NCBI GenBank assembly: GCA_964394665.1
Contig: CAYMYN010000004.1
Location: 1-64,000, forward strand
Origin: CAYMYN01 sp964394665
GTDB taxonomy: Bacteria; Planctomycetota; UBA1135; GCA-002686595
Direction: 5' to 3'
DNA length: 64,000 bases
In this document: positions 1 to 7,969 of the stretch, piece by piece
Position numbering within the stretch: position 1 is the first letter of the stretch
Layout: each line of letters starts with the position of its first letter
Notes under the pieces: model-generated
Database searches by the model: none
Told to the model about the DNA's origin: nothing
The model's input: the letters and a program-made list of their open reading frames with translations, nothing else
Position numbers and translations under genes: made by a program

Positions 1-504
1 GAGCTCCTCGGCCAGGGCCGGGACGAGGGACAGCAGGGCCCCGATGGCGAGGACGCGCGCCCAGCCCTCGGCCGCGGCGAGCCAACGCTGGATCTCCTCC
101 AGGGTCACGCTCTCGAGCTCGGGGAAGAGTCCGCGCGCGAGCAACGAACCGGCCAAAGTCGCCGCCGGCATGGCCAACACGAGCAGCACCAACTCCGAAG
201 CGCTGGCGCGCGGTCGCAGCAGGCCCAGCGCGTGGGCGGGGCCGGCGGGGCAGCGGCGCGCGAGCGCGACGGCCCACAACCCGAGGAAAGCCTGGCCGGG
301 CACGATCGCGAGGGCCAGCAGGGCCGGGCTCGCCAGCACCGCGGGGGCCAGGCCGTCCCCCTCGATCGCCGGCTCGCCCAGGAGCGCGCCCAGGAGCGCG
401 AATCCCAGCAGGGAGCCGAGGAGGTGCAGGGCCACCGCCGAGAGAGTGCCCACCAGCCCGACACCGAGGGCCCGCAGGGCGCCGTGGGACTCCGGGTTTC
501 GCAT
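1..504 (-). CDS. CPBP-family intramembrane protease, N-terminal part (cut by window edge)
   Basis: This reading frame starts with ATG at 504 and runs off the window start without a stop, giving 168 codons. The protein is very hydrophobic, with likely membrane segments at about residues 12-44, 54-80 and 97-118 and another near the end. The last visible residues read LVPALAEEL. This looks like the start of motif 1 (EExxxR) of the CPBP/CAAX-protease (Abi) family, whose paired glutamates are catalytic. Members cleave membrane proteins or prenylated peptides, and many in bacteria have no known substrate. The call rests on hydrophobicity plus this partial motif, because the remaining motifs lie outside the window. 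It is transcribed divergently from the gene at 893. Confidence 0.6.
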   Translation of the reverse strand, partial: MRNPESHGALRALGVGLVGTLSAVALHLLGSLLGFALLGALLGEPAIEGDGLAPAVLASPALLALAIVPGQAFLGLWAVALARRCPAGPAHALGLLRPRASASELVLLVLAMPAATLAGSLLARGLFPELESVTLEEIQRWLAAAEGWARVLAIGALLSLVPALAEEL

Positions 505-892
505 GGCGGGGGATCGGTGCGGGGGATGGATCGGGGAGGCCCGGGCCGGTCGGGCGCCTACACTGCGGTCACGACCCCGGGTCCGCAACGAGCCGGGCCA
601 GGATGCTCCCCCTGGAGCCTGCCCCCAGTGGAACCGGGCGCCGCGGCCGGGCGCCGGGCGGCACATGGGACCCCAGTTCCTGCGGCTCCCGCCGGTGCAC
701 GGGGGCACGTTCTTCGCGCCGGGGGCCTGACCGGGGACGCGCTCGAACCCGCACCGGTCGCCGTCGACCTTCGAGCCGCTGCGCGCACCCCGGCCCTGGG
801 TGTGCCCCGGCGCGACCGACAGGGTGCGCGACCCTCGGAGCTCGCCGCGTCCTCGGACGACGCCGCGTCGGCTCGGCTACCATCGCCGGGCC
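505..892. other. Intergenic region between divergent genes
   Basis: This 388-bp stretch separates the CPBP-like gene (minus strand) from the small membrane protein gene (plus strand). I see no convincing gene in it. The only regulatory signal noted is the TANNNT hexamer at 878-883, close to the plus-strand start. Confidence 0.5.
878..883 (+). promoter_or_regulatory. Candidate -10 hexamer TACCAT, leaderless start
   Basis: TACCAT preceded by GGC lies 9 nt before the ATG at 893. It matches the TANNNT pattern seen before several other starts in this window. A -35 box is not obvious. Confidence 0.45.
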
Positions 893-1381
893 ATGTCCCC
901 CGATCTCCTGCGTCCGTTGCTGTGGGGGGCTTGCCTGTGGCCCTGTGTCGGGCTGGTCGCGGCCGCGCTCGTGCGCCTGCGGGCGCGCCGGAGCGTCGGT
1001 CCCGCGCTTCAGACGGAGGCCGGGTCTCGCTCCAGGCGCATCGGGCTCGCGCTCGGACACCTGGCCGTCCTCGCGGGGTCGATGTTCGTCGTCGATCCGG
1101 CCCTCCGCGGCCCGCTGATCCTGCTGCTCGGTCTCTCGCTCGCTCACGTCACCCTGACGCCGTCGTCTGGCACCCGGGTGTTGGGCCGGACCGGCGTGCG
1201 GAGCGGCTGGACGGCGGGGCCCTTCGCCAAGCTCGACGAGTGGCGGCTGACGGGCGAGCACCTGCGCTTCCGCCTGGGGGAGGAGTGGTCGGCGGTCCCC
1301 TGCCCGCCGGGCCTGCACGGGGAGGTGCGCGCACGGCTCGAGCGGGAAGCGCCCGGCCGCGAGAGCCGGTTCCGGTCATGA
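893..1381 (+). CDS. Small membrane protein of unknown function
   Basis: The product has 162 residues. Three hydrophobic segments (about 8-28, 47-63 and 68-84) fill the N-terminal half. The C-terminal half is soluble and reads like a short PH-like strand region: a Trp-containing strand near EWRLTGEHLRFRLG, a second Trp, then a helix. That arrangement resembles small bacterial membrane proteins of the DUF5673 type, but this is only a resemblance. ATG at 893 was chosen because a TANNNT hexamer sits 9 nt upstream and the hydrophobic segments then begin properly. The stop overlaps the next gene's start in an ATGA arrangement, so the two are translationally coupled. Confidence 0.7.
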   Translation: MSPDLLRPLLWGACLWPCVGLVAAALVRLRARRSVGPALQTEAGSRSRRIGLALGHLAVLAGSMFVVDPALRGPLILLLGLSLAHVTLTPSSGTRVLGRTGVRSGWTAGPFAKLDEWRLTGEHLRFRLGEEWSAVPCPPGLHGEVRARLEREAPGRESRFRS

Positions 1382-2121
1382 GCGCCGGCGAGGGACCCGT
1401 CGCGGGTTCGCCGGACGATCGCGAGCGCTGGGACCGCAGGCACGGGCTGCGGCCGGGAGAGGAGCCCGGCGCGCCGGAGCGCTTCGTGATCGAGGTCCTG
1501 GACGGGTGGGAGCGGGGGGCGTGGAGGCCGGCTCGGGCGCCGGGGCGGGCCCTCGACCTCGCCTGCGGGCTGGGGCGTCACGCGCTCGAGGCGGCCCGCA
1601 GGGGCTGGCGGGTGAGCGCGTGGGACGTGTCGCCCGTGGCCCTGGGCAGCGTCGCGGCGAGCGGCGCCCGCGCCGGGACGCCGGTCGAGACCCGCGAGGT
1701 CGACCTGCGCGCGCCCCTCCCCGGCGACGCCCGGGGGGCCTTCGACCTGGTGCTGTGCGTCAACTACCTCGACCGTGACCTGTGGACGCGGGTCGCGACC
1801 CTGCTCGCGCCGGGCGGCTGGTTCGCGCTCGCGACCTTCACCGACGACCACCCCGCCCAGAGACCGGGCGCGCACCATCGGCTGCGGCGCGGGGAACTCG
1901 GGCCCGGGCTTCCGGGCTGGGTGACGCTCCGCCACTCGGAGGCGGCGGGCCGCGCCGGGTGGCTCGGGACCCCAGCCGGGCCGCGCGATGGGAGAGCCGC
2001 TGGCCACCGGCGGTCGACGGCGGCGGAACGGGGTGGCGGCTCGCGGTCCGCGCGGTCGAGGGCTCCAGGGACCGCGCCCCGCGAGCCCGACCCGAACCCC
2101 GGGTCGGGGCCCGGAGCGTGA
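1378..2121 (+). CDS. Class I SAM-dependent methyltransferase (TehB-like)
   Basis: The product has 247 residues. Motif I for S-adenosylmethionine binding is clear at about residues 58-67 (LDLACGLGRH), followed by a second strand ending in an acidic residue (AWDVSP) and by FDLVLCVNYLDRDLW as motif IV-like. The order and spacing fit the TehB/methyltransferase-type-25 group, which methylates small molecules; the substrate cannot be read from sequence. Start ATG at 1378 overlaps the previous stop by four bases. The last 50 or so residues are Arg/Gly/Pro/Ser-rich and do not look like a folded methyltransferase end. This could be a natural tail or the result of a late frameshift near 1930-1990, where a neighbouring frame also stays open. 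Confidence 0.8.
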   Translation: MSAGEGPVAGSPDDRERWDRRHGLRPGEEPGAPERFVIEVLDGWERGAWRPARAPGRALDLACGLGRHALEAARRGWRVSAWDVSPVALGSVAASGARAGTPVETREVDLRAPLPGDARGAFDLVLCVNYLDRDLWTRVATLLAPGGWFALATFTDDHPAQRPGAHHRLRRGELGPGLPGWVTLRHSEAAGRAGWLGTPAGPRDGRAAGHRRSTAAERGGGSRSARSRAPGTAPREPDPNPGSGPGA

Positions 2122-2465
2122 GCTCGGGGGCAGCCTCCCGGGCGCTCCGATCGCTTCCCATTGTGAGGCACAAGTCGTTCCATGCGGGGGGCTTACGGCC
2201 GCGGAACGGCCCGCCGAGCGCGACGTCGTGGGCCCGTCTAGGAGTGCCTTTTCACGTCTCTCGCGCTTGACGGAGAGAGTGGCCCGTGCGAGCATCGCCA
2301 CTTCCTGGCGCGCCAGCGCGGACGGCCCCCGGTCCCTTCCTCCAGGGACCGGCTCGTCCGGCCGCGCTCGCCAGGGGACGGAGCAAGCGGAGGGGCCGGC
2401 GGCTCCCAGCCGCCACGCGCCCCGCATATCGAACGACTACACAACTGGAGGAGGACAACAGGGAC
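2122..2465 (+). other. Intergenic leader region before the secreted protein
   Basis: No gene is seen in this 344-bp stretch. It contains two short perfect hairpins near its 3' end (see 2329-2414) and a purine-rich segment GGAGGAGGACAACAGGGAC immediately before the ATG at 2466, which can serve as a ribosome binding site. Confidence 0.5.
2329..2414 (+). promoter_or_regulatory. Two hairpins in the 5' leader
   Basis: CCGGTCCCT (2329-2337) pairs perfectly with AGGGACCGG (2344-2352) around a 6-nt loop. GGCGGCT (2398-2404) pairs with AGCCGCC (2408-2414) around CCC. Both lie between the methyltransferase stop and the ribosome binding site of the secreted protein. They could stabilise the mRNA or terminate upstream transcription. 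No T-tract follows either one, so a simple intrinsic terminator is less likely. Confidence 0.35.
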
Positions 2466-4172
2466 ATGAAGACCATCTATCGAAACCGCTTCGTTGCCGG
2501 GAGCCTCGCGTTCCTCGCGGCGTCGCTGACCGCCGGGATCTCCGGTGCGCAGACGTGCGGCGTCTGCGGGCCGGGCGAGTTCCCCCAGACGGTGACGGTT
2601 TCCGGCAGTTTCCCGGCGGCTCCGGGTGCATTCGCCTCGAACGTCGCCCTCAACGAGCCCATCACGCTGCCGCAGTACAACCCGGCGGACCACAACAACG
2701 CGGCCTTGGTCGGCGTGAACGTCCGCCTGCGCGGCCGCACTCGTTCGTCCGGCACCGTCAACAACAACAACACGATCGACTTCTGCTCCGGCGAGTGGCG
2801 CTCCAACGTCTCCGCCTCGATCAGCTCGGACGCGACCCTCGGCCTGCCCGACACGGGTAGCGGGAACGCCATCGAGCTCCAGGTGCAGCGCGTCGAGACG
2901 TTCATCAACCTGGCCCCGCAGGCCCAGATCATCTATCCCGAAGAAGAGCGCACGGCCACGGACACCGAGTGCATCTTCGACGCGGCCACCCTGGTCAACT
3001 GGACCGGGGCGGGCAACGTGACGCTGTTCGTCAACGGCTTCGACGCCGGGCAGACCCCCTGCTCGACCCCGCAGTGCTTGAACGTCGGTTGCCAGGTCTT
3101 CAACTCCTTCCGACTCGAGGTCGAGGTCACCTACACCTTCTGCGTGACCGACGGCGGCGGCGACGGCGTCTGCCCCTGCAACGGTCCCTCCCCGCACTAC
3201 CGTCGTCCGGGCAGCCTCCTGCTGTACCCCGAGTTCGACAACCGTGAAGGCAACGTGACCCTGGTCACCGTCACCAACACCAAGTGCGACTTCACCGACG
3301 GCGACGTGCGGATCGAGATCCGTTACATCAACCGGGAGAACTGCGGCGAGGACAACTTCACCCGCACCCTGACCGCCTGCGACACGTTCAGCTTCCTCAC
3401 CAAGGCGCTGAACCCGAACCCGCGCCAGGGCTACCTCTACATCTACGCCAAGGACGCTCAGAACCGACCGATCGTGTGGAACCACCTGATCGGCAGCTTG
3501 CTGGTGATCAGCGGCATCGAGACCTTCGACTACTCGATCAACCCGGTCGCGTTCCGCGGCATCGGTAGCCCGGGCGGCAACGAGCAGCCCGACCGTTCGC
3601 TGGCGGACCTCGACGGGGACGGGATCCTCGACCTCGACGGTCGCGAGTACGAGCCGGCCCCCGACGTCATCACGATCCCGCGCTTCCTGGGTCAGGACAC
3701 CACCACCATGGGCGACGGCCCCGGCGGGCTCTACCAGAGCCAGTTGATCCTGATCGCGCTCAGCGGTGGTCAGCAGTTCACCACCACGGTCGACTTCTGC
3801 ATCTACAACGACAACGAGGAGATGTTCTCCTCGGAGTGGACGTTCTACTGCTGGGACAAGCCCTACCTGACCGACATCAGCTTCATCTTCGGGAACCAGT
3901 TCCTGAAGAACAACACGAACCAGAACCCGCTGGAGATCTTCGGAGCCAGCTCGCGCGAGTCCGGTTGGATGGCCATCCAGGGCGCCGTTGCGAGCTCCAG
4001 CCAGGAGGACATCGAGGACCCGGCCTTCTACGCCGTGCTCGTGGAACGCGTCGGCAACTACGCGGTCTCCGACCTGCCCTGGGAGTGCGGGTTCCAGTTC
4101 AACGGAGCGCTGCTCCCGCGCGACCTGCTGGGTGACGGCGACCCCGTCCCGGTGAACGGCGACAACCAGTGA
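2466..4172 (+). CDS. Large secreted protein, choice-of-anchor-like, with a DxDxDG repeat
   Basis: The product has 568 residues. It begins with a classical Sec signal peptide (KTIYRNRF, then a hydrophobic stretch to GISGA, cleavage before QTC near residue 29). The mature protein is rich in Asn, Thr and Gly, has many cysteines in close pairs (CGVCG, CPC), and is predicted mostly beta. The region at 35-120 resembles choice-of-anchor E domains (a strand set with LPQYNP followed by alternating strands), which occur in exported proteins of Planctomycetota and cyanobacteria. A DLDGDGILDLDG motif near residues 381-392 resembles a dockerin or thrombospondin-3 calcium loop. The start has a purine-rich ribosome binding site just upstream. 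A strong hairpin (4233-4260) follows the stop. It stands alone and is probably a cell-surface or extracellular structural protein; function unknown. Confidence 0.8.
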   Translation: MKTIYRNRFVAGSLAFLAASLTAGISGAQTCGVCGPGEFPQTVTVSGSFPAAPGAFASNVALNEPITLPQYNPADHNNAALVGVNVRLRGRTRSSGTVNNNNTIDFCSGEWRSNVSASISSDATLGLPDTGSGNAIELQVQRVETFINLAPQAQIIYPEEERTATDTECIFDAATLVNWTGAGNVTLFVNGFDAGQTPCSTPQCLNVGCQVFNSFRLEVEVTYTFCVTDGGGDGVCPCNGPSPHYRRPGSLLLYPEFDNREGNVTLVTVTNTKCDFTDGDVRIEIRYINRENCGEDNFTRTLTACDTFSFLTKALNPNPRQGYLYIYAKDAQNRPIVWNHLIGSLLVISGIETFDYSINPVAFRGIGSPGGNEQPDRSLADLDGDGILDLDGREYEPAPDVITIPRFLGQDTTTMGDGPGGLYQSQLILIALSGGQQFTTTVDFCIYNDNEEMFSSEWTFYCWDKPYLTDISFIFGNQFLKNNTNQNPLEIFGASSRESGWMAIQGAVASSSQEDIEDPAFYAVLVERVGNYAVSDLPWECGFQFNGALLPRDLLGDGDPVPVNGDNQ

Positions 4173-4232
4173 GCTGAGACGTTCGTTCGGCCGCCTCCCC
4201 CGGGAGGCCGGCCGACCGACTCCAGCCCCAAT

Positions 4233-4260
4233 CGAGGCCGGCCCTTCGGGGTCGGCCTCG
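4233..4260 (+). terminator. Hairpin with TTCG tetraloop after the secreted protein gene
   Basis: CGAGGCCGGCCC and GGGTCGGCCTCG form a 12-bp stem (one G-T pair) closed by TTCG, about 60 bp after the stop at 4172. A short TTTT occurs a few bases downstream. This is a likely intrinsic terminator. Confidence 0.65.
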
Positions 4261-4468
4261 TGCGTTTTCGGGTCGGGTCGCGACGCGAGTTCCGGACGGG
4301 CGCAGCCCCGGGCCCGCATCGCACGTCGAGCGGACGTGCGCGGGGTTCGACCGGCGGCGGGGCGGTGCCCCTTCCGCCAAGGGCACGGGGATCGACGCGT
4401 GCGCCGCCTCTCGCCGGCTTCCCGTGTCGAGTCGTCCTTCGGGCGAGCCCCGCGCAGGGGGCCGGCTA

Positions 4469-4641
4469 GCAGCCCGTGGTGAGAGTCGCGCAGCGAGGTG
4501 AAGCGCGCCCCCGTGCAGCAAGGAGAGCGACGGCGGGACGGCGGAGGCGGCCTTCCTGGCCGCTGAGCACGGCACGCCGAGCTAGGGCGCCGCGGCGCGG
4601 GGGCGCGCGAAGCCGAAGTAGCGACTCTCACCACGGGCTGC
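4469..4641. repeat. Palindromic element: 21-bp perfect inverted repeat with nested pairings
   Basis: The 21-bp arm at 4469-4489 (GCAGCCCGTGGTGAGAGTCGC) is the exact reverse complement of 4621-4641. Nested inside are an 11-bp perfect pair (GCGCGCCCCCG at 4503-4513 with 4598-4608) and a 6-bp central pair (GCGGCC at 4547-4552 with 4558-4563). The whole element could fold into one long imperfect hairpin as DNA or RNA. It encodes no transposase and is of a size seen for MITE-like or REP/BIME-type elements. Whether other copies exist in the genome cannot be told from this window. Confidence 0.6.
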
Positions 4642-4789
4642 GAGGGAAGGAAGCCCAGGGGCGAGCGGGATTGCGCTCCGAGCGTGCCCCGATGCGCCTA
4701 CGCGCCGGGGGCCCCGCGCACCGATCCTCCCCCGATCCGCGGACGGGCCGGGCGCGTCCCGAGCAAGGCGCGCAGCGCGCCCGGCGCGC

Positions 4790-4856
4790 CCCAAGGGGGG
4801 CACTCGTAGGGGGGCAGCGCGTGCCCTCGAGCGGCATCCAGGCCCAAGGGGGGCAC
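4790..4856. repeat. 14-bp direct repeat CCCAAGGGGGGCAC, two copies
   Basis: The copies lie at 4790-4803 and 4843-4856, 53 bp apart start to start, in the gene-poor region. A related GGGGGGCA occurs between them. Function unknown; in DNA this rich in G and C it could be chance. Confidence 0.4.
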
Positions 4857-5211
4857 GGTCCGGCCTCCCAGGACTGCCCGCAGTCACGGCGTCGCGCAGG
4901 GGCCCCATGCGGTGCTCCGGGGAGCTGGGGGCGGGAGCGGCCAGGTGAGAGCGCGCCACAGGCCATCTCGGCGAGCGGCATGGCAACGCGGGTCGGGCCG
5001 GGAGCCGGGCCTTCACCCTCCACGCGGGCCGGGGCGGCCGTAACGGCCCGGAGTTGGAGCCAGCGTCCGATGCTCAGGCGGGTAGGCCCCTCCGGAACCC
5101 CCGCGCGATCGCCGTCCCGCGCGCCTCAGCCGTTCGCCGGGCCGGGCATCCTTCCGGCGCGCTGCCGGCCGGCGCGCCGGCTGGGACTGCCGCGAGCAGG
5201 GGCGCCAACGA

Positions 5212-5247
5212 CTCGAGCGGCGCAGCCCAGGGGCTGCGCCGCTCGAG
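5212..5247 (-). terminator. 17-bp perfect hairpin after the beta-propeller gene
   Basis: CTCGAGCGGCGCAGCCC (5212-5228) is perfectly complementary to GGGCTGCGCCGCTCGAG (5231-5247). It sits 65 bp beyond the stop of the minus-strand gene ending at 5312 and is the likely terminator of that gene. Confidence 0.65.
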
Positions 5248-5311
5248 GAGTGGGTCTCGTCGTTGATCTCCGGTGCGGAGGCTGTCCGCCGCGGGCTCCG
5301 GCGCTCGAACG

Positions 5312-6898
5312 TCAGGGCAGGATCGTGACGGTCGCGAAGTCCGCGCCCAATCGGCGCGGCTCGGTGCTGAAGCCCTGCAGGTAGAGGGTCTGGCCGACGG
5401 CCATGCCCGGCATCGTGGCCAGGAAGAGATCGGTACCGCTCCAACCGCCGCCCTCGGGGCTGAGGGGTCGCATCCGCAGCCCGTTGCGGCGGATGTAGAG
5501 AGTGCCGGCATCGAAGCTCAGGGGCTGGCTCTCGAGAGCGTAGTTCCACAAGACCCGCACGTAGGGGCCCGTGGCGGGCCGGAACGAGACGTGGATGCTC
5601 CCCGCCGACAGGCTGGGGATCCCAGTGACTTTCAGGTCGCTGGGGCTCGTCCGGAAGACCTCGATCGCGCCGCCGCTACCCGAGACGTTGGCGTGCACGG
5701 ACTTGCGGGCCACGCCGAGCCAGGTGCCGTCGGGCGAAAGGTCCAACCCCATCACCGAACCCGGCAGGTCGAAGTGGGCGTAGGGGGTCGGTTCCCCTTT
5801 CTTGAACAGCACGATCTCGGGTAGCTGGCCGACGGCGTCACCCCAGTTGCCCATGGCGAAGCGGCTCCCGTCGGCGGAGATCGCCAGACCCGTCATCTTG
5901 TTGCTGAGGGTCCCGATCCCGACCAGGACATGGTCGTTGCGCTTGATGCCCGAGGCCGTGTCCCAGGCGAGGACGCGCAGGTCGCGGGCATTCGAGGTCA
6001 GGATGAAGCCAGCGACCAGGGTCGAGTCGTCCGCGGAGAGCGCCAGGCGCTGGGGGAAGTACCCGGGCCCATCGATGGCGACCTCGAGGAATTGGGAGTA
6101 GGACGTGCCGACCTTCTGCCAGCCCTTGAGGATGTTCTCGCCCGCCACGTAGAAACGCGATCCGTCGCGAGAAACCGCGTGGGCGGGGGTGGTCTGCATG
6201 TACGTCATGCGGCTGACGTAGGACTGGGGCTGCGCCACGCTGACGAGGGTCGAGCGGAAGGCGCTGGCGATGTACAGCGTGCCCGAGTCCGCCGAGAGCA
6301 GGGTGTGGTTGAACCCACCGAACGTCGGCACGAAGCCCTCGGCCTGAATCGCCCCGGTGTTGCCGTTCAGGCGCACGACGTGGGCGTGGTCCCCCTGCGA
6401 GACGTAGAGGGCGGCGATCACCTGGGAGCCGTCCGGGACCACGTGTAGGCCGGCCATCTCGTGGATCCAGAAGTCCCCGGGGAACGCCCAACTCCAGATC
6501 TCCTGCGAGTCCGAGCGGTAACCGCGCACGACGGCGACGTGTTTCCCGTTGCCGTTCGGCGACGGGAGCATGTGGAGCAACGCGTGCAGATCGCTCTGTG
6601 ACGCCGACGCGACGCGGGCGTTGCGTACCGCTCCTGCATGGACGGTCTGCCAGATGTGGCTGGCGGGATTGAGGTCGTAGGCCGAGTGCAGGCGCGTGCG
6701 GCCGCCGAAGCTCCCCTCGGTGGTGCTGAAGACCTGGCCCCCGTAGTCCCCGAGCGCCACGACGGACGGCACGGAGGTGGTCGGCTCGGTGTAGACCCAG
6801 CGCCGCTCGGCTTCCTGGGCCGACAGGGTGGTGGCGGCGCTGCAGGTGCAGAGCAGACCGAGGAACCAGGCGCGTGCTGAGTCGCTGGAGAAGGTCAT
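5312..6898 (-). CDS. Exported WD40/YVTN-like beta-propeller protein
   Basis: The product has 528 residues and an N-terminal Sec signal peptide ending near LSAQ (residues 10-28). The rest is a series of repeats with the pattern strand-DGS-strand or SADGS-strand, for example VVPDGSQVIAALYVS, LSADSGTLYIASAF, VSRDGSRFYVAGE, LSADDSTLVAGFI, ISADGSRFAMGN and LSPDGTWLGVAR. Together these indicate a seven- or eight-bladed propeller. The last 110 residues are separate strands of unknown fold. Start ATG at 6898 was preferred over an in-frame upstream start at 7120 because only this one puts the signal peptide at the N-terminus. A strong hairpin closes the gene. It is monocistronic and its role in the periplasm or outside the cell is unknown. 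Confidence 0.8.
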   Translation of the reverse strand: MTFSSDSARAWFLGLLCTCSAATTLSAQEAERRWVYTEPTTSVPSVVALGDYGGQVFSTTEGSFGGRTRLHSAYDLNPASHIWQTVHAGAVRNARVASASQSDLHALLHMLPSPNGNGKHVAVVRGYRSDSQEIWSWAFPGDFWIHEMAGLHVVPDGSQVIAALYVSQGDHAHVVRLNGNTGAIQAEGFVPTFGGFNHTLLSADSGTLYIASAFRSTLVSVAQPQSYVSRMTYMQTTPAHAVSRDGSRFYVAGENILKGWQKVGTSYSQFLEVAIDGPGYFPQRLALSADDSTLVAGFILTSNARDLRVLAWDTASGIKRNDHVLVGIGTLSNKMTGLAISADGSRFAMGNWGDAVGQLPEIVLFKKGEPTPYAHFDLPGSVMGLDLSPDGTWLGVARKSVHANVSGSGGAIEVFRTSPSDLKVTGIPSLSAGSIHVSFRPATGPYVRVLWNYALESQPLSFDAGTLYIRRNGLRMRPLSPEGGGWSGTDLFLATMPGMAVGQTLYLQGFSTEPRRLGADFATVTILP

Positions 6899-7341
6899 GG
6901 ATCGAGTCCCCGATGTCCTGTGGCCTCCGCTCGCACGCCGCGTGACGGCGTCTGCCCCGGAGTCGCGGCCACGATAGCCTTGGATGGTAGGGACCCCAGG
7001 GACCCGATCGGTGACGCTTCGGTCACCCTCGGTTCCCAGGACCGTCCCCGTCCCGATGCAATCGGGTCCGTCGATCGAATGCTGGTCCGATCTTGAGGTC
7101 CAACCACGTCCACCGCCCAAGTCACGGGCCTCTCAGATCATGTCACGGATCGGGCCACCCGGGAAGGGCCCTAGGGCCCCTGGGGGCCCGCCAAGAGGCA
7201 TCCGGACTCCGGTGGGCTTCCGGCGTCGGTTCCGAAGCCGGCCCGCCACCCCTCGGGATCGGGGCGGCGGGCGACCCCGCGGGTCGCTTTGCGGAATCCT
7301 AGGTCGGTGCGGAGTCGGCCGACCCCGTCCCGGGGCGGGCC
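6899..7341. other. Intergenic stretch with short palindromes
   Basis: No gene is seen in these 443 bp. It carries the promoter region of the beta-propeller gene, with a minus-strand TATCGT near 6976, about 75 nt before the start. There is a perfect 14-bp palindrome GGGCCCTAGGGCCC (7166-7179) and a small hairpin GCGACCC-CGC-GGGTCGC (7271-7287). Confidence 0.45.
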
Positions 7342-7944
7342 TCAGCCCGCGGCGAGCGGGTCGTTCCCGCCGTCGGGACGGGACCGGCCCTGGATGCCGA
7401 GTTCCGCCGCGTGGGGACGCAGGGCCGCGAGGATCAGCTCCACGTGGGGCTCGAGCTCGACGCCCAAGAGCTCCAGGCCCGCGGCCACCTCGTCCCGGTC
7501 CACGGTCGCGGCGAAGGAGCGTTGTTTCAGCTTCTTGCGCACGCTCGCGGGCTCGAGGCTGGCGATGCCGTCCGGCCGCACGAGGCAGCAGGCGACCACG
7601 AAGCCCGTCAGCTCGTCGCAGGCGAGCAGCGCCCGGTCGAGCGCGCTGCGGTGCGGCACGCCCCAGCGCGTGTAGTGGGCGGAGATGGCGTGGGCGATCT
7701 CCTCCTCGCCCTGGGCCCGGACCCACTCGACGACGCGGCGCGGGTGCTCCTCGGGCCAGCGCTCGTAGTCCGCGTCGTGGAGCAGGCCGGCGAGCCCCCA
7801 ACGCTCCTCGTCCGCGGCCCCGGCGCCGTGGCGGTGGGCCGCCGCGCGCATGGCCAGCTCGACGGCCCGCGCGTGGTTGCGCAGGGACTCGGTCGCGGTC
7901 CACTCGCAGAGTTGGTTCCAGGCGGTCGTGCGGTCGAGGGCCAC
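7342..7944 (-). CDS. HD-domain hydrolase-like protein
   Basis: The product has 200 residues. The HD signature is visible as NHARAVELAM (first His), then GLLHDADYERWPEEHP (HD pair) and a later IAHAISAHYT. Together these give the metal-binding His/His-Asp pattern of HD/HDIG phosphohydrolases. Small single-domain members of this type are annotated as HDIG-domain proteins with unknown substrate, possibly nucleotides. It lies 25 bp downstream of the SLC13 transporter gene on the same strand, so the two probably share a transcript. The last 20 residues look disordered. Confidence 0.8.
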   Translation of the reverse strand: MALDRTTAWNQLCEWTATESLRNHARAVELAMRAAAHRHGAGAADEERWGLAGLLHDADYERWPEEHPRRVVEWVRAQGEEEIAHAISAHYTRWGVPHRSALDRALLACDELTGFVVACCLVRPDGIASLEPASVRKKLKQRSFAATVDRDEVAAGLELLGVELEPHVELILAALRPHAAELGIQGRSRPDGGNDPLAAG

Positions 7945-7969
7945 GTCGTCCTCCTTCGTCGCGGGCCGG

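Larger units (their letters stand above)
4261..5311. other. Gene-poor 1-kb intergenic stretch
   Basis: Open frames here are Arg/Ala/Pro/Gly-rich on both strands and look like products of high GC, with no recognisable domain. The stretch holds a 173-bp palindromic element (4469-4641), a 14-bp direct repeat (4790-4803 and 4843-4856) and the terminator of the minus-strand gene (5212-5247). Confidence 0.5.

Noticed and set aside
661..730. A short frame ending MGPQFLRLPPVHGGTFFAPGA before the stop at 730
   Set aside because: It is only 21 codons from its ATG, has no clear ribosome binding site, and nothing supports translation.
2238..4634. A 798-codon minus-strand open frame opposite the secreted protein
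   Set aside because: The plus strand has a signal peptide, ribosome binding site and terminator; the minus frame has none and no recognisable motif.
4476..5384. A 302-codon plus-strand open frame across the gene-poor region
   Set aside because: It is Arg/Pro/Ala-rich, has no domain or signal, starts inside the palindromic element and runs past the terminator into the convergent gene.
7166..7179. GGGCCCTAGGGCCC palindrome as a regulator site
   Set aside because: It is a perfect 14-bp palindrome but made of simple G/C blocks, 163 bp or more from the nearest gene, with no supporting signal.
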